Notes: generated by a model not told the origin, from the sequence alone. Shown: positions 35,533 to 46,249, numbered from the stretch's first letter. The stretch is 64,000 nt of DNA from Candidatus Flexicrinis proximus (GCA_016712885.1 JADJQF010000021.1:31359-95358); one strand, 5' to 3'. Made by a program: numbers and translations.

Positions 35533-37095
35533 TTACGGTATAAAGCCAGTGAACGCCGGATCGTCGCTAAAAAAGAATGTGCCGAACCGAAGCGAATTCG
35601 TTGGTCCGTGTCCCAAATAGATACCATCAAGCGTTCCGTATGGCACGCCTACAATTGCCAATGGCAACTGGTTGTCTGCATTCGTGAAAAACCTCAATAC
35701 ATCCTGACGTGGAATGCTATTGGCTGGGCTATTTGCTTGCCCTTGCCACGGCAAGCCAAAGAAGAACAATGCATACTCGAGCTGCGGAAATGAAGGTGGC
35801 GGTAACGGCGTGTTGTAGACCAGTGCTTCTGCGATCCTGCTTGATTGACCAATTGTCATCGTAAGATCGGACGAAGAACCTTCCGTATAACATTGGAACG
35901 CGTTCGTTTGCCGAATGACATCTAGCGCCGTATCAGGGAACCCGCCTGCACGCATACGCGCACGGATCACGTATGCGATATCGACCATTGCTTGTCGCAT
36001 TTGCGTCGTATCAGTGTAACCGCCTGCTGCAGCCTCACAAGCAAGGACGAAACCGACCTGATACTCTGCGGATTCGTCTCCGGTTACGCATGTGCCGCCT
36101 CTGATACAGCCGGGACTGCCATATTTGAATGATCCGGGTTGCGTTGGAGCGGCTGGCACTAAAGATGGCATTTGCGATGCACAGCTCTGCGGCGAACCGT
36201 CTTGGAGAAGTTGTCGTGCGCCGTCAGTGCGTCGTATCCAGTCCTGTGAAGTGGCACACCCGGCAGCGTCTGTCGCTACTCTGACCCAGTTCGCGGGAGC
36301 AGGGCCGCCTGCAGTCGGGCTATCAGCCCTCTCTTCGCAATTTGTGAAGACTGTACCGCCTACGTAAGATCCAATAATGCTCCCGTAGAAACTGGGATGC
36401 GACCGTGCATTGACTGACGCCGCATCGCAGGGAACGAAAACATTTCCGCTGAATGTTGGAGTTGGCGATTGCTGCACATCACAGCCATTAATCACGTTAT
36501 TCACCCACTTCAAGACAGCGAGAGAGTCTGTAGTGCCTGTTACGGCAGCATGAGAAACAACCGGTGCCAATCCGGCACGTCCTGCAAACGCCATACTTGA
36601 ACGTGGTATCGAGAATTGCCCGCTTGGATCCGTACGATTAACTGGATTGCCATCCACATATGCATATTGATTTAGCGACTGGGAATTATCGGTATTCCCC
36701 TCGATTTGATCTTGTGAAGTGAAAGTGCTTGGTTGCGGAGAATAGTAACGGTTACGCAAATAAACCAAATTGTTTTCGTCGGTCAATTCCCCCGTATAAC
36801 CAAAAGTGGTTTGTTGCGAACCGAGGGAATCTATCTTGTTGCCGAATGGGTCGAAATTCTGGCTTTGCTGGATTTCCGAGTTGCTACTTAAGACGTTGCG
36901 GACGCTCCTTAGCCCGTCCTTTGCAAACCACTTCCAGTCCACAGCTTCCTGTTGCGCGTGAATACCGTTCGGCCCATGCACATAATAGACAGCACTTTCC
37001 GCGTCGCCACTACTTTGAGCCTCGGCCTGAACTCGTGTCCGATCGTTAGGAGCAGGATGGCGTTGCATATTCATCAATCGGTTGCGTTTCCCCAT
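35533..37095 (-). CDS. Short RHS-core protein with SH3-like and SleB-like cell-wall hydrolase C-terminus (tip A)
   Basis: 520 aa from an ATG at 37095, preferred because AAAGGG lies 8 nt upstream and the start matches that of tip B; a TTG at 37116 is the alternative. The first 150 residues are an RHS-associated core: VHGPNGIHAQQE, DPFGNK, GYTGELTDENNLVYLRNRYY, LNQYAYVDGNPVNRTDPSG. After DPSG comes a variable toxin-like part. It has an SH3-like module (ASVNARSHPSFYGSIIGSYV) and a SleB/Hydrolase_2-like domain with LACEAAAGG, VDIAYVIRARMRAGGFPDT and DVIRQTNAFQCY. The long RHS barrel is absent, so this is a stand-alone tip with its own promoter. Peptidoglycan as target is inferred from the domains. 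Confidence 0.72.
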   Translation of the reverse strand: MGKRNRLMNMQRHPAPNDRTRVQAEAQSSGDAESAVYYVHGPNGIHAQQEAVDWKWFAKDGLRSVRNVLSSNSEIQQSQNFDPFGNKIDSLGSQQTTFGYTGELTDENNLVYLRNRYYSPQPSTFTSQDQIEGNTDNSQSLNQYAYVDGNPVNRTDPSGQFSIPRSSMAFAGRAGLAPVVSHAAVTGTTDSLAVLKWVNNVINGCDVQQSPTPTFSGNVFVPCDAASVNARSHPSFYGSIIGSYVGGTVFTNCEERADSPTAGGPAPANWVRVATDAAGCATSQDWIRRTDGARQLLQDGSPQSCASQMPSLVPAAPTQPGSFKYGSPGCIRGGTCVTGDESAEYQVGFVLACEAAAGGYTDTTQMRQAMVDIAYVIRARMRAGGFPDTALDVIRQTNAFQCYTEGSSSDLTMTIGQSSRIAEALVYNTPLPPPSFPQLEYALFFFGLPWQGQANSPANSIPRQDVLRFFTNADNQLPLAIVGVPYGTLDGIYLGHGPTNSLRFGTFFFSDDPAFTGFIP

Positions 37096-37179
37096 CTTTA
37101 GTTCCCTTTCACTCAAAATGGTTCAGCCGTTGCCGAAGGTCATTTCGCTGTCCGAGACGTTGAGGTTGAATTACGCATT

Positions 37180-37208
37180 ATTATCGACGCAAAACGACTT
37201 CCAAGCAA
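37180..37208 (-). promoter_or_regulatory. Promoter of RHS tip A, conserved with tip B
   Basis: Read on the - strand: -35 TTGCTT (37208-37203), 17-bp spacer, -10 GATAAT (37185-37180). The same boxes and the same spacing stand before tip B at 47819-47847, within a leader of about 150 bp that is otherwise only moderately conserved. Co-conservation makes this one of the better promoter calls in the window. Confidence 0.65.
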
Positions 37209-37358
37209 TTAATCGAACGTAGGAGTATCCGACGCTTTCCCTTCGATAATCATCACGTCTGTCCACCTTAACGTGGCCCGTATTACGCCCGGCGACCGGA
37301 CTGCCGCCAGCATGTTCCACATGACGCAACGCTCCTACACTTTTTACTGATAATAGTT

Positions 37359-37565
37359 GACGGCAACGGTACCATTGACCTGACGAGATGCGAGGGGCCG
37401 GATCACGGATACGACGTCTATATCGGCGGGTCGCTGTGGGAGAGCTTCAACGGCTATGCCGCCAGCGCCGGCGAGCGCGTCATCCCGATCCCGCTGTCGA
37501 ACCACGGGCCATTCACGCTGCAGGTCAACAACCGCGCTGACAAAGGCTCTGCATCATCCGGCCAT
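37359..37565 (+). pseudogene. 5'-truncated RHS core fragment leading into tip C
   Basis: From DGNGT onwards (37359) the frame encodes YDVYIGGSLWESFNGYAASA and VNNRADKGSASSGH, nearly identical to the core at 40900-41110. Homology begins abruptly, with unrelated AT-rich sequence before it, so the N-terminal RHS barrel has been lost by recombination. The frame is continuous with the coding region that follows. Confidence 0.7.
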
Positions 37566-39245
37566 GTGATGCGCTTCAAGCAGCTCTCGGTCGACGCCGA
37601 ATACACGCTTCAAACCATCGGCTACACGTACGCCGCCGCCTCGCGCGTGCTAGATGCTGATTATTATCCGGGGGAGAATACTGCCTCTACGCCGGTGCAG
37701 ACGTTCGCGTACGAGTACGATGTCGCCGGCAACCTGACCGACAACAACGGCACGGCGAGGACATTCAACAAGCTGAATCAGATCAGCAGCGGCGGCGTGA
37801 CCTACGACGCCAACGGCAATATGACCAACGACGGCACCGACGCCTATACGTGGGATCGCGCCAACCGTCTATCGTCAATGGGTGGGCACAGCTACAAATA
37901 TAACGGCATGAGTAGCCGCGTCTCGCAGGCCGTGAGTAGCATCGTGATCAAGTATCTGCTCGACATGCAGCCCGCCTTGGTACAGGTCATCGCGGCGACT
38001 GTCGATGGTACGGATACCGAGCGGTATATCCACAACCTACGCGGAATTCACGCGGCGCAGGATGCGGCGGAGGATTGGCGCTACATGTTGCAAGACGGTC
38101 TCGGCAGCGTGCGGAGTGAGGTTGGAGACAGTCTGGATGTCGGAGCGTCCGGCGCGTATGAGCCGTACGGCGTACCGGCCGATATTGATGGCATCTATAA
38201 GCAGCCATTTCGTTTTACTGGCGAAATGCGTGACGTGAACACACTACAGTATCATCGCGTTAGATTCTATGCGCCAAGCCAATCTATTCTTACTGCACTT
38301 GATCCCTTCGACGGAGTAATTAGCGATCCCATCAGTCTAAATGGCTACGGGTGGGTTGAAGGAAACGTAACGAACCTAATCGATCCAAGTGGGTTATGTT
38401 CTTGGAGTGATTTTGATCGTCTGAAGCAGCGTAGCACTGTCTTCTCGGAACTAGCTCACAAATGGAATTCTATATCGGCTGCGGACTGTCAACAAATTAT
38501 CGGCGCAACTAACGCTCCGCTTGATGATTGCGGCGTGCCCGTGCAGAAAAATCTGTGCGAAACTGGTTTTACCGATGAGGCGTTCGCGGCTTTACTAGCT
38601 TCAATTGTCCACGAGGAGAAACGGTTAACTACAGGCGTTGAAGGATTCGGATTTACCATCTATTCCGTAATCGGAACCTTATTTGCCGAAGACCCAAGTG
38701 AAGGAATTGCGAATATTCGCGGCGCAACAGTAAATGAAATTCTGAGGCATGAAGTTCCTGTGCCGGGAATACCCTCTCCTTTTAACTTTGATTCCAGTGA
38801 CAGGATGGCAAGCCTAGAGTACATGTACGCTGTCTTTACTCACCCTGATACACGAATAGTCAACGGCCTTGGGATTGACGTAACTAGTAGTGAGTCCCGT
38901 GACATAGCCTTTAGACAATTGGAACAAGTATCTCTTGAATTGCTAGCGGTTAATCTCTATCGCGGCATGTTACGAGTTAAGTTGCTCCTTCCGTTAGGGA
39001 CAGCAACTGTGTTTAACTTATCGACATGGCACAATGAGGGAGTTCAAGGCAGTACCCTTGACCCAATTACGTCAAAAGCTAAAGATTACGGGAATCGCGT
39101 AATTGAGCATATGGGAGAAATTGTTAATGGCAACTGCAATCTCAATATAAGTCCGGTACCTCGAGCTTGGACTGACTTTCAATATTGGAACATCTATGAT
39201 TTGCCCTACATTAAACCAGAGTGGATCTGGAAAGGGGGGCCATAA
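37566..39245 (+). CDS. Orphan RHS C-terminal tip C with possible lysozyme-like toxin domain
   Basis: 559 aa from a GTG, though the frame is open further upstream and the true start, if any, is unclear. RHS/YD repeats (YEYDVAGNLTDNNGTARTF, GVTYDANGNMTNDGTDAYTW) and the core motif YEPYGVPADI, FTGEMRDVNTLQYHRVRFY end at LIDPSG near residue 277. The remaining 280 or so residues are toxin-like and poorer in G+C than the core. They include ALLASIVHEEKRL and AEDPSEGIANIRGATVNEIL. Those resemble the catalytic-Glu and 'SxGixqiR' segments of lysozyme/transglycosylase-fold enzymes, but the match is weak. The stop codon abuts the ATG of the beta-propeller gene. Confidence 0.65.
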   Translation: MMRFKQLSVDAEYTLQTIGYTYAAASRVLDADYYPGENTASTPVQTFAYEYDVAGNLTDNNGTARTFNKLNQISSGGVTYDANGNMTNDGTDAYTWDRANRLSSMGGHSYKYNGMSSRVSQAVSSIVIKYLLDMQPALVQVIAATVDGTDTERYIHNLRGIHAAQDAAEDWRYMLQDGLGSVRSEVGDSLDVGASGAYEPYGVPADIDGIYKQPFRFTGEMRDVNTLQYHRVRFYAPSQSILTALDPFDGVISDPISLNGYGWVEGNVTNLIDPSGLCSWSDFDRLKQRSTVFSELAHKWNSISAADCQQIIGATNAPLDDCGVPVQKNLCETGFTDEAFAALLASIVHEEKRLTTGVEGFGFTIYSVIGTLFAEDPSEGIANIRGATVNEILRHEVPVPGIPSPFNFDSSDRMASLEYMYAVFTHPDTRIVNGLGIDVTSSESRDIAFRQLEQVSLELLAVNLYRGMLRVKLLLPLGTATVFNLSTWHNEGVQGSTLDPITSKAKDYGNRVIEHMGEIVNGNCNLNISPVPRAWTDFQYWNIYDLPYIKPEWIWKGGP

Positions 39246-40163
39246 ATGCGTTATCAGAAACGGCATCTCATCGTCATAATCCCCCCCTTTGCAATTGCAA
39301 TCGTAGCTTTGACGATACTTTGGCAGAGATCATTCAAACCAAGTTGGATGCAATCAGGTGAGTGGTTAACGTTTTCATGTAATTTTCCGTCCTTGGCGTC
39401 ACCAATTAATAGAATATATGCAATTCGGCCTACAGGAACAGATCTTCAACTCTTGTTGGAAAGTCATGTTCCGATTACATCACTCGAGTTATCTCCTGAT
39501 AACCAATACTTTCTTTTTACAAGAGCGGACGTGATTTACGTAACCACTCCAAGATTTACTGAGTTACAGACCCTAGTCTTGCCCGAGACCACCCTAAACT
39601 ATTATCGGTTTCCAGTTTGGTCTCCAATAGAGAATAAAATTGCTTTTGTCTCTAACGACGAGGATGTAAATCGTAGAGACATTTATCAAATGAATGTTGA
39701 TGGATCTAATATGCTACGGTTATCGCATGACGGGGAGATAGTCGACAAAATTGATTGGTCACCAAATGGCGAATGGATAGCATACACAACTATGACGTCT
39801 GACCGTTTTAGCCGCCTAGAAATGATTGACAAAAATGGGACAGAAACGAGGCAGATTGCCGATTTTGACAAACTTGCATTTAGTCCATCATGGTCATCCG
39901 ATGGGTCGAAAATCTTATTTCAAATAATGGAAGCAGCGGGAAGTTCGAGTATAAATATCATCGATACAAGAACCAATCATATCGAAAAATTGGATGTAAC
40001 AGGCTCACCAACTTCTCCAGGCTGGTCTCCGAATGATAACCAAATTGTATTCGCTATGGAGCGGAAAATTTTTGTCTTAAACCTGGATAACAATTCGTTG
40101 ACCACTATATATGAGTTAACAGATTGTTTCCCAGGTGACTTCGATTGGATTTCGATTGATTGA
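39246..40163 (+). CDS. Membrane-anchored beta-propeller-like protein, putative immunity partner of RHS tip C
   Basis: 305 aa. The ATG directly follows the TAA of tip C (no gap), with AAGGGGGG 6 nt upstream inside the toxin gene, so translation is coupled. N-terminal signal anchor IVIIPPFAIAIVALTILW (about residues 9-27), then an outside domain of TolB/PD40-like blades: LSPDNQYFLFT, WSPIENKIAFVSND, WSPNGEWIAYTTM, WSSDGSKILFQ, WSPNDNQIVFA. A frameshifted copy lies at 56152-57068. No enzymatic motif. I infer that it protects against, or holds, the toxin tip outside the membrane. Confidence 0.68.
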   Translation: MRYQKRHLIVIIPPFAIAIVALTILWQRSFKPSWMQSGEWLTFSCNFPSLASPINRIYAIRPTGTDLQLLLESHVPITSLELSPDNQYFLFTRADVIYVTTPRFTELQTLVLPETTLNYYRFPVWSPIENKIAFVSNDEDVNRRDIYQMNVDGSNMLRLSHDGEIVDKIDWSPNGEWIAYTTMTSDRFSRLEMIDKNGTETRQIADFDKLAFSPSWSSDGSKILFQIMEAAGSSSINIIDTRTNHIEKLDVTGSPTSPGWSPNDNQIVFAMERKIFVLNLDNNSLTTIYELTDCFPGDFDWISID

Positions 40164-40189
40164 GCTTTGTCTAGCAATTCTCAAAGTGG

Positions 40190-42843
40190 ACAGAGTCGCA
40201 AAACGGGCCGGACGGCATCGACATCAGCCGCGATTTCGACCGCCTCGGCCGCGCGCTGACGATCGGCTACGACGACCTCGCCACGACGCCCGACGTCGAG
40301 TTCGCCCACGACGTCCGCAGCAACCGCATCCGCATGACCGAAACCGGCTCGAGCGGCACGGTGCGCGAAACGCTGTATGAGCACGACCTCGCGCGGCGGC
40401 TGATCGAAGTCGGCTTCGACACCGACGGCGACACTGACGTCGACGACGTGGTCGGCTATGCCTACGACCTCGGCGGCCGGCGCACGCTGCTGGCGATGCC
40501 CGGCGACCGAGACGTGACGTACAGCTACGACGCGCGCGGGCAGATGCGGACGCTGACCGACTGGGACGACCAGACGTCGCAGTTCCGCTACGACGCGGTG
40601 GGCCGCCACGCGCTGACGCTGCGCGCCAACGGCCTGCGCTCGCTGTACCGCTACGACGCCGGGGGACGGCTGCGCCTGCTGCGGCACGACGCCGGCGCGC
40701 GGCTGTTCGCGCAGTTCGGCTACGAGGTGGACGCGCGCGGCAACCGAACCGAAGCATTCGAAGCGCAGCGGCATCCGGGCAGCGGCACGACCGTCATCGA
40801 TCAGAGCGACGACGCGGTGTATTACGCGGGCGATTGGACGACGGACAGCGGCTTCCACGTGACGGAGCAGCCGTATGCCTCGTTCCGGCTGACGTTCGCG
40901 GGCAACGGCGACGTCGAGCTGACGATGGGCGAGGGGCCGAATCACGGGTTATACGACGTCTATATCGGCGGGTCGCTGTGGCAAAGCTTCAACGGCTATG
41001 CGGCCAGCGCGGGCGAGCGCGTTATTCCGATCCCGCTCTCGAACGATGGGCCGTTCACGCTGCAAGTGAACAACCGCGCCGACAAAGGTTCGGCGTCGAG
41101 CGGCCACGTGATGCGCTTCAAACAGCTCTCGGTTGATGCCGAATACACGCTCCAGACCATCGGCTACACCTACGACGCCGCCTCGCGCGTGCTGGATGCC
41201 GAGTACCTATCCGGGGGAGAATACCGCCTCGACGCCGGCGCAGACGTTCGCCTACGAATACGATGTCGCCGGCAACCTGACCGACAACAACGGCACGGCG
41301 CGCACGTTCAACAAGCTCAACCAGATCAGCAGCGGCGGCGTGACCTACGACGCCAACGGCAACATGACCAACGATGGCACGAACGCCTATACGTGGGATC
41401 GCGCCAATCGCCTGCGGTCGATGGGCGGCCACGCCTACGCCTATGATGGCATGGGCAGTCGCACGACACAGACCGTCAGCAGTATCGTCACGAACTATCT
41501 GCTCGACGTGCAGCCCAACATCGTGCAGGTTATCTCTGCGACGGCGAGTTCGAATACCGAGAACTATCTTCACAGCCCACGCGGCATACATGCGACACAG
41601 GATACTGCGGAGAATTGGCGCGATATACTCCAAGATGGTCTTGGCAGCGTGCGCGGCGAAATTAACGATACACTTGAGGTTGATGCATCCGGCGCCTATC
41701 GGCCGTATGGCATACCGACTGATGTGAACGGCGCTTACTCGCAACCGTTCCGCTTCACTGGTGAAATGCGTGATGCGAATGCGTTGCAATATCACCGCCT
41801 ACGGTTTTATTCTTCTGACAACGCAGTATTTTTAAGTTATGATCCCTTCGAGGCACTCAAGTGGGTGCCTGGATCGATGAATGCCTATTCCTGGGTAAAT
41901 GGAAATGTTGCAAATCTAATTGATCCCTCCGGTAAGGTTGGCGAAAACCCAGACGATTACGACACTTGTAACTCTTCCTCTGACAACGCATTTGAAGGAT
42001 GTTTTGGTATCATACGCCCAACCGCTCAAGGCAGAGTGGCCGACGTTTTTATGACACCCAGATATGAATCAACCAAAGTTACAACCATCATGAATGGTTC
42101 TCGAGTAAAAATATTTGGCTATACAAGCCCAAAGCGAAGCTAACGGAACCGACATTGACGCTGCTTACGAACATCAATGGTTGTTGATAGGCTCAGAGGA
42201 TATTACGTCCTCAACGGCTATAGGTTGGGTTCCTACCTACCTAATTACTATAGAGAATGGCTGTAGTCTGGTACAAAATATCGAACAAGGTAATCTGCCA
42301 TGTGCAGCTGGTTCAGCAAGTATATTTGGTTGTTCTGATATTGCTGGCCAAGAACGAGTTGGATATCGCCTCTTGAACGGCTTTATGGCTAGAGGTGGTG
42401 CAACGGCTAGAGTTGGAGGATGTGGGCGTTGGAAAATAGCAGAAGGGGCTCAAGAGACATTCACAGGTGCGGAGGAACAAGTGCTTTATGGGGTTCCCCC
42501 AGGAACAAGCTATCTGGATCTCCATTGTGGAGAAGACATGCGTGCAGAGAGTAATTTCCGCTCGGTATACGCAACCATTTCTGGTCAGTATGACTCATAC
42601 TTAGGTGAGTTCGGACAACACGTTATAACGTCGGGTGGACAGCGTTTCATTTTCATCCACACAACCAATCCATTTAACCTCCAGAGTGGCGATCAAATTC
42701 AGCCGGGCATGTATATCGGCGAATATACAGAGGATTTGGGTTACAGTACTGGTCCGCATCTGGATATTACATATAGTGTCCCGAGTTCAGAATACAAATT
42801 GAGATATCGGTATCCGTTGCCGTTCTTCAACTTCGAGGGATGA
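40190..42843 (+). pseudogene. Orphan RHS core plus tip D (SH3 and M23-like domains), frameshifted twice
   Basis: The RHS frame opens 27 nt after the previous stop without a start codon (QNGPDGIDISRDFDRLG) and runs through YD repeats. One extra base near 41207 breaks it; the alternative frame resumes with STPAQTFAYEYDVAGN. The core continues to LIDPSG near 41935. A second frameshift near 42125 splits an SH3-like module (KVTTIMNGSRVKIFGYT, then WLLIGSED and GWVPTYLI). The end resembles an M23 peptidase: RFIFIHTT, LQSGDQIQPGMYIGEY and STGPHLDITY. In the family this last motif is GPHLHFxx; the second metal-ligand His is Asp here. Its stop overlaps the next ATG by 4 nt. Confidence 0.7.
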
Positions 42844-44216
42844 ACGTGACAAAATTTATGCCGTCCTTTGCTGTAATATTGTATTTTGTCTTTTTCATTC
42901 CCATCCTTAGTTATTCTGAGGTTGGACCATCTTTACATGGGTCCACTCAATTTGATTCTATCCAGTTAGTGATTGAACGTCCGAACCGTATTTCATTTGG
43001 ATCTTTAGGCATAGATTTCAATTTGTCGACAAACACGGATATTACAGCTGAACCTTACTTGATTAATGATGATTCTAAGCAATCATATTTGAACGAATGG
43101 GTTGTTCCTTCCGTTGGTGATATTTCTATCTCCCCAAATGGCGAATTCATTGCCGCCGCAGTTGGCACGCCGCCAGATGCCCGCTTTCCTAGTGACTTCA
43201 CAGGAAGAAAAGTAATAATTCAATCACTATCCTCAAGTTATATTCACGAATATGAAATACCGGTTGCATTTAGAACTGGAATTCAAACTGATCCGCCGAC
43301 CATGGTTTGGTCTGATGATCAGCGGTATCTTGCTTTGCTCAGCGACGAGTCGAACGCAATCACTATATTGGACATTCAATCCGAAGTCGTAATTAATTCA
43401 GTAAACACATATCAAAATTCGCCATATTTTAACAATTTCGCATGGATATCTAACGATACTATTGCTTATGTTAGACAAAATGATGAGGGGAATGAGTTCT
43501 CGTTTGATATCTATATAACAGTCGTTACAACCAATGCGACTATGCGGCTTACAAATGAGCGGTTTAGTGATCCTATTCGTCAACTTCATTGGCGTTCACA
43601 AATGCGACATCTCCTCTTTGTTGTTGGTGATATTCGCACGTCGAATAAGGTTTATGTTTCCGATTTAAATGATAATCAAGTCAAAGAAGTAATTCTACAG
43701 GATATGACAACACCTTCAACAATCAACCTGGTATATGATCCGCGTTGGCCTACGACCTATATTCTACAGACGTCGGTTCCGGGAGAATCTAAACCTTTTT
43801 CAGCTATTTCACGACTTGGAGATAATGGTGGATATGCTGACGTGATTTGGCATGCGAACTTGCTCGTACTTGGATTGGGTATTATCAATCAAAGCAAAGT
43901 TCTGCTACACGCATCCTCAACTGAAACTGAGAAGATGTTAGTGATACTAAATGAGTTTGGTGATCCAATACATGATCTTCCAGGGTTTGGAAACATATGT
44001 AATTTTGGAGCTATAAACGATACCGCGTTTGTGCTTCTCCTCCGAGAACATTCCTGCGCGAATTCAGAATCCGAGCAAACTCTCGTTCAAGTCAAACTGG
44101 AAAGCTTTTCGATAACCACATTCACTGTAGAACATGATAGCGATTATTACTTCGTCTTTCCAATTAGAGATAAGCGATTCTGGCTGGAAGCATATGAATA
44201 TTGGAGTCGCGACTAA
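42840..44216 (+). CDS. Exported beta-propeller-like protein, putative immunity partner of RHS tip D
   Basis: 458 aa. The ATG overlaps the stop of the tip D region (ATGA). Signal peptide FAVILYFVFFIPILSYS at residues 10-26. The mature protein has propeller-like blades: ISPNGEFIAAAVG, WSDDQRYLALLSDES, WISNDTIAYVRQN, LHWRSQMRHLLFVVG. It is longer than the tip C partner and shares little sequence with it beyond the fold, as expected of immunity proteins that vary with their toxin. Strikingly AT-rich compared with the RHS core. Confidence 0.65.
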   Translation: MNVTKFMPSFAVILYFVFFIPILSYSEVGPSLHGSTQFDSIQLVIERPNRISFGSLGIDFNLSTNTDITAEPYLINDDSKQSYLNEWVVPSVGDISISPNGEFIAAAVGTPPDARFPSDFTGRKVIIQSLSSSYIHEYEIPVAFRTGIQTDPPTMVWSDDQRYLALLSDESNAITILDIQSEVVINSVNTYQNSPYFNNFAWISNDTIAYVRQNDEGNEFSFDIYITVVTTNATMRLTNERFSDPIRQLHWRSQMRHLLFVVGDIRTSNKVYVSDLNDNQVKEVILQDMTTPSTINLVYDPRWPTTYILQTSVPGESKPFSAISRLGDNGGYADVIWHANLLVLGLGIINQSKVLLHASSTETEKMLVILNEFGDPIHDLPGFGNICNFGAINDTAFVLLLREHSCANSESEQTLVQVKLESFSITTFTVEHDSDYYFVFPIRDKRFWLEAYEYWSRD

Positions 44217-44219
44217 GAC

Positions 44220-44541
44220 GTTCGAGGTCTGGCGGTTATCCTTCGCAAGCTTGCTGTGGCAAAGCTTCAACGGCAGCGCGGCATCCCGCATCCCCTCACC
44301 AACGACGATCCAATCATGCTGCAGGTGAACAGCCGCGTCAACAGAGCCTTGGCGTCGTCTGGTCATATGATGCGCTTCAAGCAGCTCTTCACCTCAGCGA
44401 CGGCGTGACTTACGACGCCAACGGCAATATGACCAGCGACGGCACGAACGCCTACACATGGGATCGCGCCAACCGGTTGCTGTCGATGGGCGGCCATGAG
44501 TATGCGTATGATGGTCTTGGCAGCGTGCGGGGTGAAATTGA
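44220..44541 (+). pseudogene. Decayed RHS core remnant
   Basis: Pieces of the same core can be recognised: SLLWQSFNGSAAS, then VNSRVN, GHMMRFKQLF joined to SDGVTYDANGNMTSDGTNAY, TWDRANRLLSMGG, and finally DGLGSVRGEI. Compared with 40970-41660 it has several deletions and frameshifts. It is cut at 44541 by an IS1182-family transposase fragment. Confidence 0.75.
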
Positions 44542-44982
44542 GGTGTCCCCAAGGGAAGCGCAGTTGCAGTTGGTCGCTGGCAAAGACGCGCTCAGAACGC
44601 CCGGTAGTGAAAATGAAGTTCCGTCACGCGGACTGCTCGGTGTGTCCGGTCATTGCCCTCTGCACCGATAATCATGAAAAACGGCGGACACTCTCGATCC
44701 TGTTCCCTCTGTCTGATTTTGAAACACAGCAATGGGCGCGTCAACGTCAGCAAACCCATGAATTTCGAAAACAGTGTGCGACCCGGGCTGGAGTGGAGGG
44801 GACGATTTCTCAAGCGGCGGTCGTCTTTGGTGCTCGACGCTCGCGCTACTGGGGAAAGCAAGACTCATTTCCAACACTTGATCACGGCAGCTGCCATTAA
44901 CCTCATCCGTGTCCTTGACTGGTTGCATGAAATTCCGCGCTCAACGACGCCCAAATCGCACTTCGCCCGACTAGCAGCATGA
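44541..44982 (+). pseudogene. IS1182-family transposase, C-terminal fragment
   Basis: The C-terminal end of a DDE transposase is readable in two frames: KLRCPQGKRSCSWSLAKTRS, KMKFRHADCSVCPVIALCT, RQRQQTHEFRKQCATRAGVE, GTISQAAVVFGARRSRYWGK, then after a frameshift near 44860 THFQHLITAAAINLIRVLDW and TTPKSHFARLAA. The Cys-rich segment and GVEGTISQAVRxFGxRRSRYxG block are typical of the family. The N-terminal two thirds, including the first catalytic Asp, are missing, so it is inactive. Confidence 0.8.
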
Positions 44983-45046
44983 ATTTTGATTCGCCAACAA
45001 CTTCAAATTGCGGATGAGCCATTTTATCGGGGCAACACCAGCCGGT

Positions 45047-46183
45047 TTATGGGACAACAAGTAGTGTGCCATCGAGGTCATCTACAATGTTGACTGCGGA
45101 GTTGGTTAGCGGTTCCAAAACGACTGTCATCACGTTTCCGCCGCCAAAGCCCAGATTTCCGATCAAAAAATGCGTATGATCTGTCGGCAACCACTGAAAT
45201 GAAGTCCATTGCATATCATAAATTGTGGGATAGGTCTGGATGATATTTCCGGTCTGCGATTCTACTAAAACTGCTGTCGCTGGACTGCCTCCGGCCACGA
45301 CCACATAATCGCCCTGTGGAGAGACTTCGAAAACCCCTGCCGATGTGCTGATAGGAACATCTCCAATTTCGGTCAGTGATCCATCACTGAGGTCGAGAAG
45401 CACTAAGTTGAGTAGTCCGCTTGCAATAGAATCGTCCACTGGGGAGCACAATATCAAGAGTTTGTTACCAGGCAGTTCATGCATAGCTAGTGCAAATTTC
45501 CCCTCAATTAGAGAATGACGCTCAGACGAGAAACTATCTGTATCAAGCATATAGATATCGTCAGCTCTATTCAGCGTGTACGCAAGAGTATCGTCCGAAA
45601 CCCATACGAATGAGCGCGGGTACGTATCTTGTGCAAAAGTCAATTCACGACATTCGTTTTGACTTGCCTTCAAGCTGACAACACACCATCGTTCACGGAG
45701 TAGCAAATCGTAACGGTTCACGAAGCTCATCTCTTCAGGGTAAAAACAGATCAGCGCTTGCTCAGCGCTAGGCGATAAGCTGAAATTCACCAAATTCACG
45801 CCGGCAAAGATCACTTCACGTTCGGCCGTTTCCAGATCCGTCCTTACTAACTCACTTTGCCCGAGCGGAACAAACCCGGTATCTGTACGACCCTCAATTT
45901 CAAGAGTGAGCAAAGAGTTTCCACCTCGTGCTATCTCAATATCGTGAACTCGGCCGCCTCCTCGCTCAATGTCGAGAAAAAGCTGCTTCGATGCTCCTCG
46001 AAGCGGATCTAGCAGCCATAATTTGGTGATATTCAAGAGATCAAGTGGATAGTCACTCGTGGCAACTAAAACTTCCCCACTGCGCAATGTTCTTGGAAAG
46101 ATCAACTGCCCAACATCATGAGCAGTAACGGCATATCCGAAGCATGAAAAGTACACTATGAAAAGCAAAATCGGTTTCATCAT
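45047..46183 (-). CDS. Exported beta-propeller-like protein, putative immunity partner of RHS tip B
   Basis: 378 aa. Signal peptide PILLFIVYFSCFGYAVTAH (residues 4-22). Beta-rich mature domain: LDIERGGGRVHDIEIARGG, LSPSAEQALICFYPEEM, VWVSDDTLAYTLNRADD-like blades and VSPQGDYVVVAGG. Related in layout to the partner of tip A at 34370. It begins 66 nt after the stop of tip B on the same strand, the same spacing class as tip A with its partner. No catalytic residues identified. Confidence 0.65.
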   Translation of the reverse strand: MMKPILLFIVYFSCFGYAVTAHDVGQLIFPRTLRSGEVLVATSDYPLDLLNITKLWLLDPLRGASKQLFLDIERGGGRVHDIEIARGGNSLLTLEIEGRTDTGFVPLGQSELVRTDLETAEREVIFAGVNLVNFSLSPSAEQALICFYPEEMSFVNRYDLLLRERWCVVSLKASQNECRELTFAQDTYPRSFVWVSDDTLAYTLNRADDIYMLDTDSFSSERHSLIEGKFALAMHELPGNKLLILCSPVDDSIASGLLNLVLLDLSDGSLTEIGDVPISTSAGVFEVSPQGDYVVVAGGSPATAVLVESQTGNIIQTYPTIYDMQWTSFQWLPTDHTHFLIGNLGFGGGNVMTVVLEPLTNSAVNIVDDLDGTLLVVP

Positions 46184-46249
46184 ACCGGCCCCAGAATTAA
46201 GCTTCGAAGCGAGAGAAGTTGAAATATAGCTTCCTCACAATCCTCTTTA

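Noticed and set aside
40181..40945. 254- and 177-codon frames opposite the RHS core
   Set aside because: The + strand encodes recognisable YD/RHS repeats; the opposite frames are repetitive Arg/Ala/Val shadows.
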